Positions 11,460 to 21,624 of a stretch of 64,000 nucleotides of DNA are shown piece by piece. The translations under genes were made by a program, and so were the position numbers. The notes beneath the pieces are model-generated. The model worked only from the letters and a program-made list of their open reading frames with translations. It had not been told where the DNA came from and ran no database searches. The DNA lies in contig OY829538.1 in assembly GCA_963691705.1 (NCBI GenBank), positions 20,300,443 through 20,364,442 of the forward strand. The letters run 5' to 3'. The stretch comes from Viola odorata. Its lineage: Eukaryota; Streptophyta; Magnoliopsida; Malpighiales; Violaceae. Numbering within the stretch: position 1 is the stretch's first letter; the number at the start of each line of letters is the position of its first letter.

Positions 11460-12880
11460 AAAAGTGGCATGTAAGTCAGCTTTGAGCACATCCCTCGAGA
11501 GGATAATGCTGAGGCAGACAACCTTGCTAAACTTGCGGCAAACCCGGAAGCGTGCATACCTAAGGGTGTGTACTATCGTGAGATATTCGTGCCTTCCTTC
11601 ATGGAGGAGCAAGCGTCACTTTGTGTTGAAGAAATTGAAAATGACTGGCGAGTTCCCGTCATAAAATACTTGAAACATGAAGAGTTACCCGCCGATAACG
11701 CTGAAAAGAAGAAGGTGCTGAAACAAGCGGCAAGATGTACGTATTATGACGGGGAACTAGTGCCGAGATGTTTTTCCCACCCAGCCGCTAAGTGTATAAC
11801 GGAACAAGAGGGTTTTCACACTTTACGAGAAATCCACGAAGGAATATGCGGCATGCACACATCCGGCGGTACCTTAGCCGCGCAAGTATTTAGGTTAGGA
11901 TTTTACTGGCCTACTATTCGCAGAGATTGTTATAACTACGTGCGAACTTGTCAAAAGTGTCAGGAATTCTCTAAGATCCCTCGGCAACCCACCACGGAAA
12001 TTTCTAAAATTGTGGCTCCTTGTCCTTTTGTGAAATGGGGGATAGATATCCTAAGCCCGTTTCCAAAAGCAAGGTCCCAGCTAAAATTTGTGGTCGTGGC
12101 GGTGGATTACTTTACGAAATGGGCAGAAGCAGAAGCGGTAGCCAACATCACAACGGAAAAAAATTGGCGTTTCTTTAAACACCAAGTTATCATGCGGTTC
12201 GGTGTACCCCGTGTGCTGGTAAGTGATAACGGGACGCAATTCACCAGCCAATTCTTTAGAGACCAGTGTGCAGAGTTCCAGATTGAGCAAAGATTCTCTT
12301 CCATGGCTCACCCGCAGACCAACTGTCAAGCGGAGGTGACGAACTGAAGTATTCTTAGTGGTATCAAGAAAAACCTGGAAGGGTCCAAAAATAAATGGGC
12401 GGAAGAGCTGTCGTATGTAATGTGGGCGTACCGCATGACCGTCAAAACTAGTACTGGAGAAACACCCTTCACATTGGCTTTCGGCACTGAGGCCGTCACG
12501 TCGGTAGAAATTGGTACCAAGAGCCTGCGAGTTGCCTACTTCAGGGAAGAATTGAATGAGGAGAGGTTACAGGCTAACCTTGATGCGTTACTAGAATTGC
12601 AAGAGGAAACCCTTCTGAAAACGCGACACTACAAATAAAAAATAGCGCGATATCACAATAGGAGCGTCAAAGAGCGGTTGCTGAAAGCAGGTGACCTGGT
12701 ACTCAGAGACAAACGAGCGGCTGGTCAACGCATGGGGAAACTCAGTCCGAACTAGGACAGGCCATACCGCGTTACCCGCGTCATTGGAAAGAGGGCGTAC
12801 CACCTAGAAACACTTGACGGTACTCCCTTACCTAACTCCTGGAACATAGCTCGTTTGAAATTATACCATGCTAGAATTTA
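11460..12880 (+). pseudogene. Integrase of element Z'
   Basis: The zinc-binding part is IHEGICGMH with GFYWPTIRRDC and RTCQKCQEF. The catalytic core has WGIDILSPFP, VSDNGTQFTS and HPQTNCQAEVTN, so all three DD(35)E residues remain. The core frame runs to a TGA at 12345. The C-terminal part continues in the same family (WAYRMTVKTSTGET, YHNRSVKERLL, NIARLKLYHARI) with in-frame stops near 12636 and 12754. It is the best-preserved gypsy integrase core here, but it could not be read through. Confidence 0.85.
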
Positions 12881-12929
12881 ATATATCTCTGCACATTTTG
12901 CTAACGCCAGCCCGGACTTATGCTAACGC

Positions 12930-13360
12930 TCGAATAGAGAATATTCTTGTGTCTTTTGTGGCTGATTGTGTGCAGATAATAAGTCTTATCCTTGTGACGG
13001 TCGGTCCTGATCAGACGGCTCACTAAGACGAAGCACGCCCTGGCATACCTAAAATTTAGTGTTGGGAGTGAAAAGTCCTATCCTTGTGGTAACCACGCTA
13101 ACACAGGTGCGCCATTGAGACGAGGCACGTCCCGACGCCCTCGGGAGTGAAAAGTCCTATCCTTGTGCCGACCATGCTCGTGGAGACGGCTCGCCAAGAG
13201 GAGGCACGCCCCAGAGAGATAGTAACTCCATCCTGGAAGTGAAAATCCTATCCTTGTGATAACCGGGCTAATACAGACGGCTCACTAAGATGAGGGCACG
13301 ATTCCGGGATACGAGGTCAATGCTTGAAAGTGAAAAAACTAGCCTTGTGATGGCCGGTCC
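12930..13360. repeat. Degenerate 80-105 bp tandem repeats after integrase
   Basis: The phrase gtgaaaagtcctatccttgtg recurs near 13067, 13145, 13235 and 13340, together with cggctcactaagacgaggcacgcc-like segments. Spacing varies from about 80 to 105 bp. The array lies in the 3' untranslated region of Z', as tandem repeats often do in this lineage. Confidence 0.7.
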
Positions 13361-13948
13361 TGTTACGAGACCCATTATTGGGATTGACGTGCTATTGATA
13401 CCAACGATCTTGTTATCGTGACTCGAGAAACATGGTCTAAAGGACATATGTACTATGTCTCTCTTTGGAAACTATTCCCATAGAAAGGGATACGTTGGAA
13501 TCTATCTAAATGGCACCCTCAACCATAAATCGAGAATATCTACAACAGCACGATTATACGCTACGCGTCGCTGCGAATAGTGATCATGGTCTCTATCTTC
13601 TATGAGTTCTTATCTCTGAGAATGCTGAACGATAGGTAAAATATGCATGACGAGGTCATGTCACGATATCTAGAGAAGCACCTATCATCAATATTGACGA
13701 TTTATCGATTGAATGGCAATGCTATAGCCAACCTACTTCTACTAAAATCTATTAACTTGCGACATCAAGTTCAGACCCGTTGGCATTATCGTGGTGATAA
13801 TGATGCCACTGTCATATTGAAAGAAGCTAAAACAAAAAACAAAAAAAAAAACAAAAGTTCAAAGTTTTAAAGTTCTAAGGGCAAAGACAAAAATGGATGA
13901 CTCCCGATATTCAAGAAAAGGAGCAATAACACCTAGGGTGTATTGGTT
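13361..13948. other. Non-coding spacer in Z'
   Basis: No domain is seen on either strand. The plus-strand frame near 13643 ends in a lysine-rich tail made by an A-rich run and has no family signature. Confidence 0.4.
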
Positions 13949-16328
13949 CTATGAACTCCCCTGCCCCTTATAGCCCCTTGCCTTGGCTTGGCGAAAACCC
14001 TCGTCTGTGAGATCGGTGGACTTCTTCATGCAAGCTTCAATAAGGGCGGCACCTTGATACACCCCTTCTCCGTGAATTTCCACAAAGCAGTTGGCCATGA
14101 TAGTGGCAGTCCTCTCGACGTACCACATACACTTGTCTGTCGTCTCCCTCTCCAGCACCGTTCTTTCCTCTATTATTGTCGCTTTCTCCTACTCCAATGC
14201 GACACTCTTCACTCTCTCTGCCGCCAGAGCAATGTCAAGACCGGACACCTTTTCTCTTGCCTCTTTCTGATCCTTCTTGGCCATTGCCAAGGCCAATAGC
14301 AATCCTTGATGTTCTTCCAATAACTTCTTCTTTTCTTCTTGTTCCTTGGAAAGCCCGTCTAAGGAAGCGGTAAGGGAAGCGACCTTGTGCGACATATGTT
14401 CCGCCTAGTAGTGAAACTTAGAAAAACCAGTGAAGAAGTTGGAACACAACGAATTTATCTGTTGGTCTTCAGCCCGAGAAAGGAACGCCTCTGCTCTTCA
14501 GGGGACGTTAGCGCATAAGCAGCTAAGAAAGAAGAAGTCGCGGCGGAACTGTCGCCCCCAATAGCCGCAAATCCAGAACTACGCGGCTTGGTCAAGTCAA
14601 GTTGATGAGTGACAGGACCAGACTCACTCATCGAGCTCAGATCGGCAATGAGATAGGGCGTGACGACCCCTCCCCTGAAGCGTCGAAGCATCGGAGCGTT
14701 AGAAGGAACGAATACCACTGTAAAAGGAGACGGAGGTTGATTAGAGGAGGTACCCCCGTGAAGCCCAAAAGAACCGTGGGGTTGATAACTCGAAAACCAG
14801 ACAAGTCTTCGCCGAAGCCCAAGGCGTTAGAGAAGGGACGAATTGACGTGGCAAACGAATTAGGTGAAGTCTCGAAGGACCTAAGAACACCCATGCTCAC
14901 CAGAAAATCAGAAGATTGATCCCTGGAAGGTATCGTAGAATAAAAAATGGTAGTGTGCCCCTCCTCGGTATTAACATGACTAGTCAGCAAACATGCGTCC
15001 TCCCTACCATGTCACAGCCTCTTTTTAGGACGATTCAATATATGGCCCAAGTTCATGTTGTTTGTTGGCGACACGAGAGTGGAAGCAGTAGTGGTGTCTT
15101 AAAAAGGGAAATGATGCGAAGGATAAGAAAGTAAAAGAAAACACAAAATGACACTAAAGAGCAATAGGTGGGATAAGCAATTATAAAAGAAACACTTACA
15201 GTGGCAATATCGTTAGCAGGCGCCTCTGAAGAAGTTGTCGTGTCTGAAGATGGAGTAAGTGCGACAACACTTCTTGTCCTCTTCTTCTTTTTCTTTCCTT
15301 TTGTCAGAGCCTTGTAAGAAGATGCCTAAACAGGATAGACGGCAACAGACATGGTAGGAACACCAAGTGTAATAGTGGTGGTTCCCTCACCGACTGGGGA
15401 AGAAGACGCCTGGATGGGATTCACGGTAACAACAGGCGGTATAGTTGCATTAACCGCGACTTCCACCGCGGCAACAGCTTCTTCCTTCTCCTTTCTCTGC
15501 TGAGCCCTTCTCAGCCGTTTTCTGACGCTCTCAGGCTTCCAATCAGGATCAGTTGCTGCATAGTCATGAGATAACATTAGCGTTATTACCAACTACGATA
15601 ACAAAGAAAACGATACAACACTCATGTCTAATGCAAGTTTGAAGGTCCATCCCGCATGCCATATTGCGAGTATGAACACTGATTTCCAGTCGAAGCAGTT
15701 TGTCTAACCAACCTTGCTCAGGCTGACGAAGAGTCCCCCGTCGACCCCAGCCACCATCCTTGACGCCTTGATTAAAACCAGATCGCCACCAGGGGCCAGG
15801 AAGGTCAATAACAAAAAACTTTTTTTTACAATCTTCAATGGAAGACTCAAGGTGAAGAAGTTTCCAGGTGAAGGTTTTGAGCGAGTCATCGTCATAACGG
15901 GGCGATATCACTATCACACCACGACGACTATACAATTTGAAAAGTGATTTAAGTAACAAAAGGGAAGGAGAGTTGATCCCTTTGTATTTGAAAAGTTCTA
16001 GAAAGGCATAAACACAGCAATACGCATTTGGGGTTAACTGTATAGGATTCAAATCAAGAGCAGTAAGCAATTGTTTTATGAAGGGATCAATAGGAAACTG
16101 GAAACCATAACGAAACATCTGGGCATACAGAACCCTGCGTTTGCCGGTTAAAACGCTATTCAGGCGTAACGAATCAGGGGCGACAGAAACCGTATAACCC
16201 TCAGAGATATCAGCATGATGCTCGGCTAAATGCTCGTTGAGAGTGGCTAAGGAAGTGATGCTACTAACAGTACTCTCAATCTTTTCCTCATCAACAGATT
16301 TAGACCCAGAACGACAAGTTCTAGCCAT
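13949..16328 (-). pseudogene. Antisense frame 1: PF04195-type plant transposon protein
   Basis: This gene runs opposite to pol. It has an ATG at 16328 in the context MARTCRSGSKSVDEEK, about 170 bp below a TATA-like box. The N-terminal part (to 15564) contains LYAQMFRYGFQFPIDPF and LNPIQLTPNAYCCVYAFLEL, which I assign by pattern to PF04195 (putative gypsy-type transposon domain). Later pieces are a basic, alanine-rich segment (15592-15326) ending before a donor-like GTAAGT near 15200, a serine-rich segment (14990-14455), a coiled coil with KEQEEKKKLLEEHQG (14395-14189) and a C-terminal part (14158-13949). The pieces are in different frames. Some breaks may be introns and others mutations. The biochemical function is unknown. 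Confidence 0.7.
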
Positions 16329-16497
16329 GGCAGAAATAAAGGATAAAAAGATGAAGAAGACGACAGAAGAAAATGAGAAATACCTTTCTAGAAGAGAAGC
16401 TCCGAACACCCAGACGATGAAAAGAAGAAACACAAGACGACTCGAAAGGATATGGAGAGGGTAAAACAACAAAAGTGGAAAAAAGAAACAAGTGTTA

Positions 16498-16506
16498 GGT
16501 TATATA
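16498..16506 (-). promoter_or_regulatory. TATA-like box for antisense frame 1
   Basis: On the minus strand the sequence reads ggTTATATAAcc about 170 bp upstream of the ATG at 16328. A pyrimidine-rich leader lies between them. It suggests the antisense gene has its own promoter. Confidence 0.5.
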
Positions 16507-16983
16507 ACCTTAGCGGCTAAATAAAACGACTATTGTAACAATCGTCGCAACATCACAAGGAATAGGCATAAGTAATGAGTACGATTCTAGAGAAGCGAGA
16601 AGACACTTTGATCACACTAACTCCTAGGGCACGCTAACCCCTAGCGCCCCTACGAATTGACATGTGTATTTTGGGCCATCATGACTCCTCCCTCGCATTA
16701 ATGAGGGAATCTTGAGCATTAAATGCTCTAAAAAGTAGAATCGATTTTCCAAAATGAGACAGGCGTGATGACGCAATAATTGAGGTAACGCGGCTTGGCG
16801 TTAACCGAACTGGCAGCTGACAGGATAACGCAAAAAAGTAGAGTAAAAATTATTCATTGCTCAAGAAAGAATTACAAACGTTATTACATGACAGACGTTA
16901 TCAATTATTACAAATTGTATGGAGTCAATGATCGAAGAGAGAAGTAAAAAGAAATAAAGTCCTCTGGCGTCAACCTTATCTGA
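16507..16983. other. Spacer between antisense frames 1 and 2
   Basis: No coding frame is seen. It holds the presumed promoter of frame 1 and the presumed 3' end of frame 2. The part near 16840-16920 is AT-rich, as polyadenylation regions of plant genes are. Confidence 0.45.
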
Positions 16984-19143
16984 TCATGGAAGTGCTTCGG
17001 TATCGTCGCCGCTATCCCCCTCTTCTTCCCCTGAAGAAAGAAAACCCTCTTTGCTCCCGTCTATTTCTTTCATTTTCTCAGAAGCATAATCGGCTATCTT
17101 AGCAGGATCGAAAGTCCTACTGTGATAATAGTCTGTGAATCCGGCGATAAAGGCCCACATTATCCTATTTTTCCACCAGGTTATCTTTGAAGGAACCTTT
17201 GCCAGATCCGCATCGTGAGCCGATATCTCTTCACGGAGGAGAGAGTTTCTCTTGTCAGCCGCCACCAATTCCGCCTCCAAAAACTCTATTTTGGCATTCT
17301 CCTTTGATTTCTCTCTTGCAAGCTCGGTGCGATAATCATTCAGCTCTGCCTGGGTACGATTTTAAAGCCATGTTAACTCTGCACCTTAGTCAAGGCGGAA
17401 TCTAATTGCTCCTTTGAGCCAGGTGAGCCTCGAAGCTTGTCACCATGAGCGTCGAGAAAGTTATGCATTTCGCGGAAGCTGGCCAGTGCGTCATTCAGAA
17501 CACGCGCGTGTTGAACATTGGGGGGAAGCCGCAACAATTCCTCCTTATCTTTAGGAGAACTAAATATCTCACCCACCAGGGAGCCTACCGGTTGGTCTCA
17601 TGATAGCGGATCTGATATTCCTAAAGCACGAAGTCCGCTAGTACCAAAGGCTGACAGATCCAGTCAGTAAGACGAGACTCCTTGGGGACCCCGAGGAGAA
17701 AGGTTGACGATAAAGGAAGGAGAGCAACTTTTGACGGAATCACCGATGCCTGAAATGGAAGTGACGAATAATGGTTGAGGATTCCTCGTAGGAGGGTCAG
17801 GAAGAATGCTCGGGTTAGGAATCGGCACGACCACGTCAGGAATACAAGAGGAAATAGGAGAGTTAGGGACGCCAGTAGGCGGAGGCGAGTCTGCTACCGG
17901 CGGAGTTTCAGTGACCCCGGGGGGGATGACAGTTGACGCCTCAACGACTCTCGCCGCTTGGGAAGTGCTCGTCACAGTAGAAGTGTCAACCCCAGCGGCA
18001 GGAAATCTATCAACCTTCTTCGAAGGAATTTCAATAACCGGACCATTCATACCCACTCTAAGTTTCTTCCATTGAGCTAAGGAGGCATGACGAAGCTCAT
18101 AATCGATATCCATGTCCTCACTATCGCTTTCAGTCACCCTAGTTGCGGGACGATTCAAATTCACCCCCCTGCCCCGAACCGGCAACCAATTCTCAAGGAA
18201 ACGAGAGGTTTGAATAGAGATACCGCGCCCGGCGACTGTCTTTGTTCTCCTCTTTTTCGGTGGAGTAGTCTGACGGCTGGAACTCTCGGGTGGTGGAGAG
18301 GCTGGTAGCGTTTGAAGCGGCGCCACGTTTAAAGAAGCGTCATTCCCCTCAGGCGTTTGACCTCCAACGTCATCTGCCAACAAGATGTATTAGAATAGTG
18401 AGCAAGTCAAAGCGATAACGCGAAGAGAGAAACTTACCTATAATACACTCTTCCATAAGCCTGTACATGGCAAACTCTCGGATGCGGAATGATATATCTA
18501 TCTCTAGCAAGGCGTTAGCCTGACGCAACTCATCCCTAGACAACACTATCGGGTTTACCCAGACGGAATCAACAAGTCCTCGGTTAAAGCCCCTAGGTCA
18601 TGGACGAAAAGACAGTCTGACAATGAAGAAGCCACTTTTCCAATCAGCTACAGTCTCCTCGAAGCCCCGAAACTTCTGCCAAAACAACTGCACGAACGCG
18701 CCATTCCACCTCGGGGTGATATCAACCAAACAATTGCGACACTTGAAGCTAAAAAAATTACAGAATAGATTGACAGATGGAGTAAAGACACCCTGTAATT
18801 CGCAAGCGCGAAGAAAGGCGTAAATCCCACACTAGGAGGAAGGGGTTATCTGAGCCGGGTCGATATCATATTGGCGCAGCAACTTTTTTACAGTTTCATG
18901 AATGGGGAAACGAAAACCATAGAGGAACATCTTAAAGTAGACCATCCTATCATTTCTGGACAAGGGGTCATGAAACCGCTGACCCACCTCAGGAACCTTA
19001 ACAGAATAACTAGGGGGAAAGAAAATACCATGACTCTCCAACTCAGCCTTCAGAATTGTTTCACAAGTGAAAAGACTGGGTGTTCTCTCGACTTCTAGAT
19101 CTATAGGCCTCTAAAAACCCCTGGGATCTCTAGTCATGCGCAT
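16984..19143 (-). pseudogene. Antisense frame 2: second PF04195-type protein
   Basis: This is a paralogue of antisense frame 1 in the same orientation. Starting from an ATG at 19143, one frame change leads into FFPPSYSVKVPEV and MVYFKMFLYGFRFPIHETV (to 18832), the same MFxYGFxFPI signature as frame 1. A stop then interrupts before CGIYAFLRACELQG. The gene continues through a clean intron (18374-18437) into a proline- and serine-rich part with a basic patch PPKKRRTK (to 17664). It then passes an FSSPKDKEELLRLPP segment (17576-17373) and ends with a helical part and an acidic tail SSGEEEGDSGDDTEALP (17280-16984). The order of domain, basic linker, helix and acidic tail matches frame 1. Confidence 0.72.
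18374..18437 (-). other. Intron in antisense frame 2
   Basis: On the minus strand the donor is ATTATAG/GTAAGTTT and the acceptor is TTGGCAG/ATGACG, giving a 64-bp intron. The reading phase is kept across it (a split GAT codon), so splicing would join MEEC-II to DDVGGQTPEG. This supports a spliced minus-strand transcript at some time. Confidence 0.65.
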
Positions 19144-19440
19144 AATGAACCAACGAGAAGAAAACCTGAGGAAGATAGAGCAAAATACCTGGAATAAGAA
19201 AGCAGTGAGTAGATCACCGGCACTGACGAGCGGTTGAAGAAACTTTCCTCGAGTAGAAAAAGAAGCAGAATAGAGAGAAGGATGGGGAAAATTTTCGAAG
19301 CGCGAGCAAAAGTGTTAAAAGAGAACAGTTGTCCCCTTTTAAAGGTTAAACTTGAGGATCGAACAGCCTGTAAAAATGAGACACGTACAAAGTGGAAAAC
19401 GACACGTGGAAAAACCTTAGAAGGATATTTATGGCTAAGC

Positions 19441-19450
19441 ATTTATATCT
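19441..19450 (-). promoter_or_regulatory. TATA-like box for antisense frame 2
   Basis: The minus strand reads GATATAAATGC about 300 bp upstream of the ATG at 19143, followed by a T/C-rich leader. The call depends on position and motif only. Confidence 0.4.
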
Positions 19451-19645
19451 TCGAAGGGAGACAGTTACTAATTGGAAGTTGAAAAAATAGTTACATCGAG
19501 CGGCAACCAACCTCACAGCGATAACCGACCAACATTTGGGGAGTTAACGCGGGAGGGTGACTAAGAAAGGAGAAAAATAAAAAGCGTTATTTGATTCATT
19601 TCATAAAGGCCATACGATATCTACAGAAAAACACAGCGTGTAGAA

Positions 19646-20071
19646 TTAATCATCGTCGGGCCAATAGGAAGACCAATAGCAGTATTCCCCATCCGAGGAC
19701 GGAAACTCCTCGTCAACAAACAGGAAAGGTTCCTTAGCGTTCCTCTCCTGACCCAGCTTTAATAACCTTGACTCTCCCTTGGCAGCCGAAGTCGCGGTAT
19801 CAGTACCGATATCGCTGGCAGAACTCCTTTCCATGAAACGGTCAATGTGAGGAAGTAGTTCGTCACCCCTCTGGACAGGAGGGACATAGAAATGAGGAGA
19901 TGGGTCGACCGTCTTCGAAGTTCTTCTCTTCTTCGACCTCTTACGACCGTTATGGTGAGGTAATTGCCTCTTCAGGCATGACGGCGAAGGAGGGTTATCA
20001 GAATCTGGTTAAGTCAGAGGAGTTGGGGGAGAGCCGCATTCAGCAATGTCTAAAGAGTATGAATTTTCCAT
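19646..20071 (-). pseudogene. Antisense frame 3: small protein of unknown function
   Basis: An ATG at 20071 opens a 141-codon frame ending at 19646, with one TAA at codon 21. Visible parts are MENSYSLDIAECGSPP, a basic stretch GRKRSKKRRTSK that could act as a nuclear localisation signal, and an acidic C-terminus ending EYCYWSSYWPDDD. I do not recognise a family. It lies between antisense frames 2 and 4 in the same orientation, with AT-rich non-coding sequence on both sides, so it looks like one module of the antisense array. Confidence 0.55.
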
Positions 20072-20536
20072 GAAACCATAAGGGATTTTAATAGAAAAAT
20101 GTGAAGAAGAAGATGAACAGGAAAAGGGAGAGAAAATCCCATTAAATAATCGAAGCGGGGACGTTTTCCCATCTTCTCACATGACTTTTGAGAGAATTGA
20201 TACGTTTTGAGAAGAATCAGATCTTGTGATCACGCCTGTTGGAATTTCTCACTGATCGAGAGGCACCAAAAAACTGCCCAATCAGTTGATGCTGAAGAGG
20301 CGGCGCGAAATTAATGCAGAACAGTTCGCGAGGATAACCGTTACCGAAGTCCAACCAATGGCGGACTCATTTTCAATTGGGCTGATATGACACTCAACTG
20401 AAACGTTAATGGGTACGTTGCGGAAAGAAAGAAGAAAAACGCGAGATGACGAAAATATTCTTTATTTTATGGCCTAAAGCATACATCCGCTTACATACAA
20501 AAGAAAAGACAGGGAAGCGACGACAGTAGCAAACGG

Positions 20537-20900
20537 TCAAGCATTGGACCCAGCGTCGTCCTCCCTTGAAATAGTAGGAATCTCCCTCAGCGCATCTGCA
20601 ACAGAGGTTAGCTCAGAAGAGCAAACCCTCATCCCCTTCAGACAGCACGACAGTAGGTCCTTCCTGTGCTGCAGCATGGTGGTGACCACCTGGATGCTGG
20701 AGATGGTGGTGGCCAACTTTGTCACACTCTCTAGAGGACTTCAGTTACCTGGACAGTAGAGGGGTCATCATCCCCTGTAGCTCCAGAATATCCTCGGAGG
20801 TCTTGGTCATCATCCTCTCCAAAAATCCAATTTCACCCTCGGTCAGGTTCTTCAGAGTGTGGGCCTTGGAAATCAAGAAATTTCTGGTCAGTTCGTCCAT
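20537..20900 (-). pseudogene. Antisense frame 4: small helical protein of unknown function
   Basis: An ATG at 20900 begins MDELTRNFLISKAHTLKNL and runs in one frame to about 20750. The likeness then continues in another frame (20725-20537) with VVTTMLQHRKDLLSCC and a C-terminus PTISREDDAGSNA. One frameshift therefore breaks a protein of about 120 residues. Heptad-like leucines suggest helices. No family was recognised. A TATA-like box lies about 60 bp upstream of the ATG. Confidence 0.55.
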
Positions 20901-20960
20901 GAAGAAAATATTGAGATAAGTGTGAAGAAAAGTGTAAATTTTTGCGCGGTGAAAAATTCA

Positions 20961-20968
20961 ATTTATAA
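20961..20968 (-). promoter_or_regulatory. TATA-like box for antisense frame 4
   Basis: The minus strand reads GCTTATAAATTG 61-68 bp upstream of the ATG at 20900. This is a plausible TATA distance with a short leader. Confidence 0.5.
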
Positions 20969-21113
20969 GCCCCGAGATACGACAGTTTGAAAAAACATAT
21001 TCCTCGAAACCCGCACTACCCCGTCATCTCAAGGAACCGTCAGGCATGACACGGAAATGAATGAGAGGCGTTAGCCCTTGGTAAACACTCGGGCTCATTT
21101 TCAGTTGGGCTTA

Positions 21114-21624
21114 TGATAACAGTAGAGACAATTTTAGGGGCGTTATCATCCTTACACCCTGCGTTAAGGTCGGAACCCTGTAGCCCCTATCGGGTGTTTG
21201 CCGCAGGAGTTACCGCCGCTCACCAAGGGAAGAATCCTGGGATGGTCGACATCAGCGGGGGGCGGGGTCTCACGCATCATCTATCTACACGCACGGCGCT
21301 ATCCCATCCCAGGTCAGCCACGACGTCACTCGAGGCTGTCGTCCAAGACGTCATCCGAAGAGTTATCTTCCCTAGATAACGCCCACCCCTTAGAGGTAAC
21401 GCCCTCGCTTGGCCTATAAATACCCCACCATTCGAAACACAAGGTAAGCCTAAGATCGCTACTCGAACCCTTGACATTTTGAACCACCATACTAACTTAA
21501 GCATCGGAGTCTCTACGCTGGAGCCTCCCCCTCCGGCGCCTTGCAGGTACACTCGACGGCCACTACAGTGACTCTGAGCGGACATAGTCCTCGCCCCGAT
21601 CATCCCGAAGTTCGAATCTTATCA
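21114..21624 (+). repeat. 3' LTR of element Z' (Tat type)
   Basis: The end ATCTTATCA (21624) and the internal marks CTATAAATACCCC (21414) and ATCGGAGTCTCTACGC followed by CTCCGGCGCCTTGCAGGT are shared with the solo LTR at 37329-38012, whose borders are set by a target duplication. The start is placed at TGATAACAGTAG by analogy and is less certain, because no clear purine tract precedes it. The TATA box and the CGGAG...GCAGGT block mark the promoter and the transcribed leader. Confidence 0.6.

Larger units (their letters stand above)
10935..21624 (+). mobile_element. Tat-lineage element Z' with antisense frames
   Basis: The plus strand carries RNase H (10935-11387) and integrase (11460-12880), then degenerate tandem repeats. 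It is followed by four frames on the opposite strand (13949-20900) and a Tat-type LTR (about 21114-21624). Gag, protease and reverse transcriptase are missing because the 5' half is cut at the junction with Z. Antisense additional frames between integrase and 3' LTR are known from some Tat-lineage elements, Grande for example. Four in a row is more than I know of. The LTR end abuts the truncated LTR of element X at 21624/21625, so Z' may have inserted there. Confidence 0.75.

Noticed and set aside
17806..18308. Plus-strand frames inside antisense frame 2
   Set aside because: The minus strand holds the conserved domain order, intron and acidic tail, so the plus-strand frames are shadows.
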